Assembly: GCA_938005345.1 (NCBI GenBank)
Contig: CALLNG010000269.1
Coordinates: 1-6,705 of the forward strand
Direction: 5' to 3'
DNA: 6,705 nt
Origin: an uncultured Clostridia bacterium
Lineage (GTDB): Bacteria > Bacillota > Clostridia > RUG12999
How positions within the stretch are numbered: the first letter of the stretch is position 1; every line of letters starts with the position of its first letter. Position numbers and translations under genes: made by a program. Shown here piece after piece: positions 1 to 5,771 of this stretch. The notes beneath the pieces are model-generated. The model saw only the letters and a program-made list of their open reading frames with translations. It made no database searches and was not told where the DNA came from.

Positions 1-32
1 AAAACAAAGCCGCACTAAACCTGCGGCGGATT

Positions 33-36
33 GGAG
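33..36 (+). promoter_or_regulatory. Ribosome binding site of spoIIIAH
   Basis: GGAG within TTGGAG. It lies 7 bases before ATG 44 and 10 before ATG 47, and only one base before the in-frame GTG 38. This argues against the longest reading of the gene. The site is modest in strength. Confidence 0.6.
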
Positions 37-43
37 CGTGCAC

Positions 44-622
44 ATGATGCTGAAAAGAAAACAAATTATTCTCGTTTTGTTAGTTGCTATGGTTGGCGTA
101 GCAGGATATTTGAATTGGGCCTATCAGCGGGGCAACGATGCCTCTGGCGGCGCAGAACTTGCCGTCAATCCGGACCAATATGAAACTACGCAGCGCCCGC
201 TTGGAGAAAGCGCTTTGGTGAACTCTGATGTCAGCAGCGAAACAGAACAGGCTGAGGATGCAGCCGTAGAACAAGACGTATTACAACAGGCGCGGAGCGA
301 CAAAGAACTTTCCCGCAGCAAAGCCATGGAAACATTAAACAATATCATTGCCAGCCCTGACACCACGCCGGAAAATAAAGCGCAGGCACAAAGTGATTTG
401 ACTGTCATGGCAGGCAATATGGAAAAAGAGGGCATTGCAGAAGGATTGTTGAAAACTAAAGGGATTACGGATTGCGTAGTATTTGCAACTTCCGGTGAAG
501 TTAACGCATCTGTCCGGTGCGAAAATCCGCTTGAGGCTGCTGAAGTTGCCAAAATTCAGGATGTCTTAACTTCTACCTTTGGTGTAAGTGTTGACAAAGT
601 TAAGATCACCGAAGTGAAATAA
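44..622 (+). CDS. spoIIIAH: Stage III sporulation protein AH (SpoIIIAH), channel component of the SpoIIIA-SpoIIQ complex
   Basis: Sporulation protein of the mother cell. In the family it is anchored in the outer forespore membrane and its C-terminal YscJ/FliF-like ring domain meets SpoIIQ between the two membranes, forming a channel needed for late forespore gene expression. Seen here (192 aa): a basic start (KRKQ), one membrane segment at about residues 8-26 followed by the family-typical GYLNW, an acidic, Gln/Glu-rich linker at about 30-95 that includes the familiar LGE-LVNS stretch, and a C-terminal alpha/beta domain at about 96-192 (E-E-LLKTKGITDCVVF, then a closing FGVSVDKVKI). The length is a little below that of the Bacillus protein (about 218 aa). 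Start: a GTG at 38 is also in frame but lies only one base after GGAG (33-36); ATG 44 has a 7-base spacer and ATG 47 a 10-base spacer. It is normally the last gene of the spoIIIA operon, so spoIIIAG is expected just left of the window. Family assignment is firm; 44 versus 47 is open. Confidence 0.93.
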   Translation: MMLKRKQIILVLLVAMVGVAGYLNWAYQRGNDASGGAELAVNPDQYETTQRPLGESALVNSDVSSETEQAEDAAVEQDVLQQARSDKELSRSKAMETLNNIIASPDTTPENKAQAQSDLTVMAGNMEKEGIAEGLLKTKGITDCVVFATSGEVNASVRCENPLEAAEVAKIQDVLTSTFGVSVDKVKITEVK

Positions 623-626
623 TGCA

Positions 627-660
627 AAAGGCCCGGCAGCAATGCCAGGGCCTTTGTTTT
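627..660 (+). terminator. Rho-independent terminator of spoIIIAH
   Basis: A hairpin starting five bases after the spoIIIAH stop. The left arm 627-638 (AAAGGCCCGGCA) pairs with the right arm 643-655 (TGCCAGGGCCTTT), giving 12 base pairs with one bulged A at 647 and a GCAA tetraloop (GNRA type) at 639-642. A T-rich run (TTTGTTTT) follows. The A-run on the left arm means it could also act weakly on the - strand as a back-up for the murG hairpin. Confidence 0.88.
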
Positions 661-723
661 ATTAAAAACCTCTTTTTGATTTTTTCTGCACAAAAATAGT
701 ATCAGCAATGCCAGAAGTATAGG

Positions 724-762
724 AAAAAGGAGCAGGCAAACATTGTTTGCCTGCTCCTTTTT
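724..762. terminator. Bidirectional hairpin terminator at the end of the dcw segment
   Basis: A perfect 18-base-pair inverted repeat: 724-741 pairs with 745-762 without a mismatch, around a three-base loop (ATT). The core is GGAGCAGGCAAAC, flanked by five A on one side and five T on the other, so either strand gives a stem followed by a U-run. It lies 34 bases beyond the murG stop and is the likely end of the - strand transcript. It is also a second stop for read-through from spoIIIAH. Confidence 0.9.
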
Positions 763-795
763 GGTTTACCGAGCCGGCAAACCAAAATTGTGTAT

Positions 796-1881
796 TTAAG
801 TATTATGATGAGGGTTCTCTTGTATTAGCTGCAACCCAATTTCATGGATTTTTTCCGCAGCATTGGTAATGCCCATCTTTTTTGCATTCTGACTCATATT
901 CCGCAGCAACTCCCGGTTCATGAGCATTTCCAGCAAGATTTCTTTCAGCTTGCGTGGCGTGAGCTCCCGTTCCGAAATCACTTTTGCCGCGCCTTTTTTC
1001 TCCAGTGCCTTCGCGTTATATGCTTGATGGTTATGCGTTACATTGGGAGATGGAATCAAAATTGAACTCTTTCCTGCTGCACAAATTTCACTCACTGTAA
1101 TCGCGCCCGCTCTGGCAATTACCACATCCGCATCCGCAATTGCCTGTGCCATGTCGTAAATATAAGGCACCAATTTTACCTGTGGCGGCAAGGGATCCGT
1201 GCGTTTTTTGATGTCCTCATATTCGCGTTTTCCGCTTGCCCATACAATTTCAATGTCTGCGTCCAACTCCTTTACAAGTTCCACCATGGTATCATTGATA
1301 ACCTTTGCACCCAAGCTGCCGCCTACCACCAAAACAGTTGGTGTGGTACTTGGTTTAGACTGCGCTGCCGCAACCCTTACAATATTTTCCCGGATGGGAT
1401 TCCCCGTTAAAACTGTTTTTTTCTTCGCAATATATTGTGTCGTATCTTCAAAGCTAATGGCCACTTTATCTACAAATTTTGACAAAATTTTAGTTGTTAG
1501 TCCCGGAATGACATTTTGTTCGTGGATTAGCGTAGGTTTTTTTTGCAGATGTGCACAAAACAGTACTGGCCCGCTGACATAGCCGCCGCAACCTATCACC
1601 AAATCTGGTGCAAAGTCCCGAATCAAAATCCCAGCTTGCCGGACTCCCTGAAATGCTTGCCATGCTATTTTGACGTTTTCCAATGTCAATTTCCGTTTAA
1701 AACCTACCACTTCAATATAGGAAATGGGGAACCCTTCCCGGGTTACCAATTCCGTTTCCATTCCCCGTTTTGTCCCAATAAATTGTATCTCGGCATTTTC
1801 TTTTTCTGCGAACTGTTTTGCAATGGCGATTGCCGGATTAATATGTCCAGCCGTACCGCCTGCTGCCAGTAACACCTTCAT
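796..1881 (-). CDS. murG: MurG, UDP-GlcNAc:lipid I N-acetylglucosaminyltransferase
   Basis: Transfers GlcNAc from UDP-GlcNAc to lipid I, forming lipid II, at the inner face of the cytoplasmic membrane (GT28 family, GT-B fold). Seen here (361 aa, normal length): the N-terminal glycine loop GGTAGHINP (residues 8-16), a second loop GGYVSGP (99-105), HEQN (120-123), TGNP (159-162), the C-domain loop GGSLGA (187-192), and the sugar-nucleotide site RAGA..VSE (257-265) with NHQAYNA (284-290). The GGTAGH and GGSLGA forms replace GGTGGH and GGSQGA of the E. coli enzyme but are common in Clostridia. Start: ATG 1881 gives MKVLLAAGG and has AAAGGA 8 bases upstream. ATG 1890 in the same frame (MDGMKV) is possible but its spacer would be about 4 bases; a TTG at 1920 is unlikely. 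The stop is followed by the hairpin at 724-762, so this is the last gene of the cluster. Confidence 0.97.
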   Translation of the reverse strand: MKVLLAAGGTAGHINPAIAIAKQFAEKENAEIQFIGTKRGMETELVTREGFPISYIEVVGFKRKLTLENVKIAWQAFQGVRQAGILIRDFAPDLVIGCGGYVSGPVLFCAHLQKKPTLIHEQNVIPGLTTKILSKFVDKVAISFEDTTQYIAKKKTVLTGNPIRENIVRVAAAQSKPSTTPTVLVVGGSLGAKVINDTMVELVKELDADIEIVWASGKREYEDIKKRTDPLPPQVKLVPYIYDMAQAIADADVVIARAGAITVSEICAAGKSSILIPSPNVTHNHQAYNAKALEKKGAAKVISERELTPRKLKEILLEMLMNRELLRNMSQNAKKMGITNAAEKIHEIGLQLIQENPHHNT

Positions 1882-1889
1882 GCCATCCA

Positions 1890-1895
1890 TCCTTT
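1890..1895 (-). promoter_or_regulatory. Ribosome binding site of murG
   Basis: AAAGGA read on the - strand, 8 bases before ATG 1881. It overlaps the alternative ATG at 1890, which would have to rely on the AGGGG just upstream (1896-1900) with a short spacer. This favours 1881. Confidence 0.6.
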
Positions 1896-1926
1896 CCCCT
1901 TGCCATGTTGTCAACTGCAACTGCGG

Positions 1927-3285
1927 CTACCTACCATACCGTGCATTCCGCCTAGCTGCAAGTCCGCTATTGCTGCGTACTGCCGTGTCTCGATAGGATC
2001 TAGTTCTTACCTTCATTTGATCCTGCATAACTGCCGCCGGCTTTGCGCTGCTTACGCGTCTGGATGCCGGCTGGCTTTTTCCCACCGCCGGCCGCGGCTT
2101 TTTGTCTCTATACGTCGGCCTGACACCCGACACGGCCCTTGTTGATTGTCTGGATACATTTAAGACTATTCCCATACTTGCCAAAGTAAACATCAGCGAT
2201 GTTCCTCCAGCACTAAAGAAAGGCAACGGCATGCCGGTTACCGGCATCCACGCAGTAACAACTGCAATGTTAATCACAACCTGCACCATAATGAGTGCCG
2301 TTATACCAACTGCTATTAACATGCCCAGCTTATCTGGCGCTTCCATTGCAATTTTAATGCAACGGAACAACAGCAGCGCGAATAACAAAATGACCAGCGC
2401 CGCGCCAATAAACCCGAGTTCTTCACAAATGATAGAAAATATGAAATCATTCTGTGGTTCTGGAATGTTGAGATATTTCTGTCGGCTGCGCCCCAATCCT
2501 AGGCCAAATAATCCGCCTGATCCAATCGCATAAAGGGATTGTACGCCCTGCCAACCTGCACCTGTCGCATCCTGGAAAGGATTCGCAAAATTCAAAATAC
2601 GCGACGCGCTGTACTGGTCTTTGAACATGATATACAGCAATCCACATAGCACGATTGGAGAAAATACCATAAAATTCCGAATGCGTGCGCCTGCCACCAG
2701 AACAACAATCACGCCCACAATACCAATCAACATCATGGCACTTTTATGAGGCTGCAGCAGAAGCGGCACACAAACAAGTCCAATCACCACTAGATATAAC
2801 AAGCATCCCTGCTTAAAGCTCCGAATGCCCTCTTGACTCTGACGGGAACAAATACTCGCCATCAAGAGTACAATTCCAATTTTAGCAAGCTCCGAAGGCT
2901 GCAAACTAAATGGGCCAATATTAATCCAGCGCCGTGCCCCGTTCAGATCTTCCCCAACAAACGCTGTTACCAGCATCAGTATCCAGGTTACTGCCATATA
3001 TATAATCACAACATTAGGTTTAGCTAAAACATGATAGTCGATTTTGGACAAATAAATCATGAAAACAAACCCAATTACCGCTACGATAAGCTGTTTCTTT
3101 AAGAAATACATACTGTCTCCCTGTTTGTACAGCGCTGTGACAGAACTCGCACTGGCTACCATCACAAGGCCAAACAACAGCATAATAATGATGATGGTTA
3201 ACAGCTCCAAATCCATTTTTCCTTTTTTCTGAAAAACGGTAAAGGCTTCCTTAAATAGGCCATTTGATTTCTTTTTGCGTGCCAT
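1927..3285 (-). CDS. ftsW: FtsW/SpoVE, SEDS-family peptidoglycan glycosyltransferase with a basic C-terminal tail
   Basis: Polytopic SEDS protein that polymerises lipid II into glycan strands together with a class B PBP. FtsW serves septation and SpoVE serves cortex synthesis; sequence alone does not separate the two. Seen here (452 aa): a basic cytosolic start, then about ten membrane segments between residues 25 and 380. The loop GEDLNGARRWI..GPFSLQPSE at about 111-132 and GLFGLGLGRSRQK...PEPQNDFIF at about 258-283 are family signatures. Asp280 of NDFIF (codon 2446-2448) corresponds to the Asp of the usual TDFIF motif, taken as catalytic in SEDS proteins. PFFSAGGTSL closes the core at about 355-364. 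Residues 378-452 form an Arg/Lys-rich tail beyond the usual end. Start: ATG 3285 follows GGTGGAG with a 6-base spacer; an in-frame GTG at 3297 also has a possible site (AGGA) and would add four residues. Lies 30 bases after mraY and 45 before murG. Confidence 0.96.
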   Translation of the reverse strand: MARKKKSNGLFKEAFTVFQKKGKMDLELLTIIIIMLLFGLVMVASASSVTALYKQGDSMYFLKKQLIVAVIGFVFMIYLSKIDYHVLAKPNVVIIYMAVTWILMLVTAFVGEDLNGARRWINIGPFSLQPSELAKIGIVLLMASICSRQSQEGIRSFKQGCLLYLVVIGLVCVPLLLQPHKSAMMLIGIVGVIVVLVAGARIRNFMVFSPIVLCGLLYIMFKDQYSASRILNFANPFQDATGAGWQGVQSLYAIGSGGLFGLGLGRSRQKYLNIPEPQNDFIFSIICEELGFIGAALVILLFALLLFRCIKIAMEAPDKLGMLIAVGITALIMVQVVINIAVVTAWMPVTGMPLPFFSAGGTSLMFTLASMGIVLNVSRQSTRAVSGVRPTYRDKKPRPAVGKSQPASRRVSSAKPAAVMQDQMKVRTRSYRDTAVRSNSGLAARRNARYGR

Positions 3286-3291
3286 TTCCTG

Positions 3292-3298
3292 CTCCACC
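3292..3298 (-). promoter_or_regulatory. Ribosome binding site of ftsW
   Basis: GGTGGAG on the - strand, 6 bases before ATG 3285. It overlaps the competing in-frame GTG at 3297, which has its own candidate AGGA at 3304-3307. The start choice is therefore likely but not certain. Confidence 0.55.
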
Positions 3299-3315
3299 CC
3301 CTATCCTACTTTATT

Positions 3316-4266
3316 TTAACGGATTCCGATATATGCAATTACACCGAGCAAAATGCTCACTGCCGTGAACACGCCGACTATTTTCCATTCGCTCCAGCCA
3401 CACATTTCAAAATGGTGATGAATCGGACTCATTTTAAAGAGCCGTTTCCCAGTCAATTTGAAACTGGCTACCTGTAAAATAACAGATGCGGTTTCTACAA
3501 TGTAGATACCGCCTGCAATGAGCAAAAACAGCGGCATTCCGCTAATCACAGCAATGCCCGCTACAGCTCCGCCTAAAAACAAAGAGCCGGTGTCGCCCAT
3601 AAAAACCTTAGCAGGGTGTTTATTGAACCATAAAAATCCTAGGCACGCGCCTGCCACGGCAATGGCGAAGCCTGCAATACTGTTTTGCAGCACCCGCCCC
3701 GCTGCATAGAAAAATAACATCACTACAATCGTCACGCACGTTGCTAATCCATCAATCCCATCGGTCAAATTAACTGCATTTACACTCGCAATAATCACCA
3801 AAACTGCAAATGGCAAATACCACAAGCCCATTTGGAATTGAATATGTGTAAAGGGAATCAACAGTACAGTTGGCATCGCTCCATTTAAATATAAAACGCC
3901 GACAAAAATAACAGAAGCAACAATTTGCATTAGCAACTTTTGGATTTCCGTTAGGCCCAGGTTTCGTTTCATCTTTACCTTAATAAAGTCGTCCACAAAC
4001 CCAATCACGCCAAATGCCAAACTCAAGTATAGCAGCATAATAACCTTAAAATCCCGCCAATACACTGCAAGACAGCTGATGAAGGCAGCCAAAATGAAAA
4101 TAATTCCGCCCATCGCGGGTGTTCCTGCCTTTTTGCTGTGCCAGCGTGGTCCCTCTTCCCGGATTTCCTGTCCAAATTTTAACCGGTGTAGCACTGGAAT
4201 CACCAACGGCCCTATTATAAGCGCAGCTAGCAACGCAATAACAAATGCAGCAATATAACTCCCCAT
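3316..4266 (-). CDS. mraY: MraY, phospho-N-acetylmuramoyl-pentapeptide transferase
   Basis: Integral membrane enzyme that transfers phospho-MurNAc-pentapeptide from UDP to undecaprenyl phosphate, giving lipid I, the first membrane step of peptidoglycan synthesis. Seen here (316 aa, typical of the Gram-positive form): about ten hydrophobic segments; the cytosolic loop with RWHSKKAGTPAMGG (41-54); VDDFIK (91-96), whose Asp92-Asp93 match the Mg-site Asp pair of the family; NAVNLTDGIDGLA (163-175); FMGDTGS (222-228) with the conserved Asp225; and the MSPIHHHFE histidine loop (279-287). All key residues are present. ATG start at 4266, with GAGGAG 11 bases upstream. It follows murE by 40 bases and precedes ftsW by 30, so neither murF nor murD, which often flank mraY, fits here. 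Confidence 0.98.
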   Translation of the reverse strand: MGSYIAAFVIALLAALIIGPLVIPVLHRLKFGQEIREEGPRWHSKKAGTPAMGGIIFILAAFISCLAVYWRDFKVIMLLYLSLAFGVIGFVDDFIKVKMKRNLGLTEIQKLLMQIVASVIFVGVLYLNGAMPTVLLIPFTHIQFQMGLWYLPFAVLVIIASVNAVNLTDGIDGLATCVTIVVMLFFYAAGRVLQNSIAGFAIAVAGACLGFLWFNKHPAKVFMGDTGSLFLGGAVAGIAVISGMPLFLLIAGGIYIVETASVILQVASFKLTGKRLFKMSPIHHHFEMCGWSEWKIVGVFTAVSILLGVIAYIGIR

Positions 4267-4277
4267 AGTTCCACTCT

Positions 4278-4283
4278 CTCCTC
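4278..4283 (-). promoter_or_regulatory. Ribosome binding site of mraY
   Basis: GAGGAG on the - strand, 11 bases before ATG 4266, in a purine-rich stretch (GAGGAGAGAGTGG). The long spacer may be eased by the GTGG that lies 4 bases from the start. Confidence 0.55.
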
Positions 4284-4306
4284 AATTTCCTCTTTGCGCG
4301 CTTACA

Positions 4307-5740
4307 TTAGCGCTCCCGAAAATAATTTTTTACAATTTCCGTCTCACAAAAAGGAACTTTTTCCCCGCCTATGATTTGGTAGGTTTCATGACCCTTCCCT
4401 GCCAATAGTACGATATCGCCCTCTTTTGCTTCCTCCAGTGCATGAACGATGGCAACCTCACGGTCTAATATAATGGTATACGGACATCCAGATGCGATAA
4501 CGCCTGGTTCAATCTCCTTGCAAATATCCTCTGCCTTCTCGCTTGCCGGGTTGTCTGCTGTAATGATACAATAATCAGACCATTTTCCTACAATTTCTCC
4601 CATAGGCGCCCGTTTTTCCCGGTCCCGGTCTCCCGCACTGCCAAATACAGTAAGGATTCTGCCATCTGTAAATTCCCGTAATGTGGATAGTATATTTTCC
4701 AAGCCGTCCGGTGTGTGCGCATAGTCAATCATGACACGAAACGGCGCTGATACCGGTACAATTTCTGCTCTTCCCTTTGCTCCTTTTGATATAATCAGTC
4801 CCCGTTGCACTGCTTCTGGCGAAATACCAAGTTCCAGCGCACCGAGTGCCGCTGCCAACGCGTTATAGACGTTAAACCGTCCGGGCAATCCGACTTTTAT
4901 TTCTCCCTGCATTTTTCCCGAGACTTGAAAAACGGATCCCCGCTGTGACAGCCGAATATTGCTCGCTTGTAGATCACTTTTTTGCTCAATAGAATAATTG
5001 ACCCGCGGATTTGCTTTTACCGTAATGGTATCATTGTATGCATCATCTGCGTTTCCGACACCTATTTGGGAACTGGCAAACAATGTTGCTTTTGCCTGAG
5101 CATAACGCGCCATGGTACCATGAAAGTCTAAATGGTCATGGGTCAAATTGGTAAAAATACCAATCTGGAACTGTGTTCCATAGACCCGCTTTAGTTCCAA
5201 TGCATGGGAAGACACCTCCATGACGCAGTATTCCATTCCCGCATCTAGCATATCTCGAAAATACTGTTGTAATTGATAGGACTCCGGCGTTGTCCGTTCT
5301 GCTGGGATTTCTCTCTCTCCAATGATTACCGCATCCGTCCCAATCAGTCCTACCTTTTTATCTGCCATTTCTAAAATGCTTTTGAGCAAATGGGTAACAG
5401 TTGTTTTGCCATTTGTTCCCGTTATGCCAATCACATGGAGTGTTTTAGACGGATGCCCATAAAATGCGCATGCGGCCTCTGCCATCGCCTGTTTGGTATC
5501 TTCCACCAAAAGCTCCGCAGCGCCGCTTCCTGTTGCCTGCTCTGCAATCACGAGCACAGCGCCGGCCTCTACGGCCTGCGCTGCGAGTTCATGTCCATCA
5601 ATATGTGTCCCACGGATACACACAAACACATAACCAGGTTGAACTTCCCTTGTGTCGCGCGTAATCCCGCTTATCTCAGCGGAAGGATCGCCTGTAAACG
5701 ACCGGTGTTGTATTTCTTGAATGATTTGTTGTATGGTCAA
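4307..5740 (-). CDS. murE: MurE, UDP-MurNAc-L-Ala-D-Glu ligase adding the third stem-peptide residue (DNPA variant)
   Basis: Cytosolic ATP-dependent Mur ligase that adds the diamino acid at position 3 of the peptidoglycan stem peptide. Seen here (477 aa, normal length): an N-terminal UDP-binding domain (about 1-100), the central ATPase domain with the P-loop GITGTNGKTT (105-114), TTPE (150-153), EVSSHAL (175-181) and Lys217 in YAQAKA, the usual carbamylated lysine. The C-terminal domain begins near 326, with DYAHTPDGLEN (339-349), GDRDREKR (370-377) and GKGHETYQ (448-455). The specificity motif at 396-399 is DNPA. Meso-diaminopimelate enzymes have DNPR here, the Arg gripping the free carboxylate, whereas the lysine-adding MurE of Staphylococcus aureus has DNPA. 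Substrate is therefore inferred to be lysine or another diamino acid, not assured to be diaminopimelate. Start: TTG at 5740, 9 bases after GGAGG. It follows the PBP gene by 31 bases. Confidence 0.96.
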   Translation of the reverse strand: MTIQQIIQEIQHRSFTGDPSAEISGITRDTREVQPGYVFVCIRGTHIDGHELAAQAVEAGAVLVIAEQATGSGAAELLVEDTKQAMAEAACAFYGHPSKTLHVIGITGTNGKTTVTHLLKSILEMADKKVGLIGTDAVIIGEREIPAERTTPESYQLQQYFRDMLDAGMEYCVMEVSSHALELKRVYGTQFQIGIFTNLTHDHLDFHGTMARYAQAKATLFASSQIGVGNADDAYNDTITVKANPRVNYSIEQKSDLQASNIRLSQRGSVFQVSGKMQGEIKVGLPGRFNVYNALAAALGALELGISPEAVQRGLIISKGAKGRAEIVPVSAPFRVMIDYAHTPDGLENILSTLREFTDGRILTVFGSAGDRDREKRAPMGEIVGKWSDYCIITADNPASEKAEDICKEIEPGVIASGCPYTIILDREVAIVHALEEAKEGDIVLLAGKGHETYQIIGGEKVPFCETEIVKNYFRER

Positions 5741-5749
5741 AATATAATT

Positions 5750-5754
5750 CCTCC
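5750..5754 (-). promoter_or_regulatory. Ribosome binding site fixing the TTG start of murE
   Basis: GGAGG (within GGCGGAGGAA) on the - strand, 9 bases before TTG 5740. It is the strongest Shine-Dalgarno match in the window. There is no in-frame ATG nearby, and the reading from TTG begins just where MurE proteins normally begin. Confidence 0.75.
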
Positions 5755-5771
5755 GCCCTTTCTGTTATTTT

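Noticed and set aside
1..32. Possible tail of spoIIIAG upstream of spoIIIAH
   Set aside because: spoIIIAG is expected here and a TAA at 16-18 would fit a gene end, but only five codons are visible, they match nothing I can recognise, and another frame is open to 45. Too short to annotate.
124..552. 142-codon open frame on the - strand inside spoIIIAH
   Set aside because: It lies entirely antisense to a well-supported gene, has no family features, and its composition follows from the complementary codons.
1857..1866. GGTAGH and GGSLGA in MurG as altered active-site loops
   Set aside because: These differ from the E. coli loops but are, to my knowledge, ordinary forms in clostridial MurG; all other motifs are intact.
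2102..2533. 143-codon open frame on the + strand within ftsW
   Set aside because: It is antisense to the membrane protein, shows no recognisable domain and has no ribosome binding site of note.
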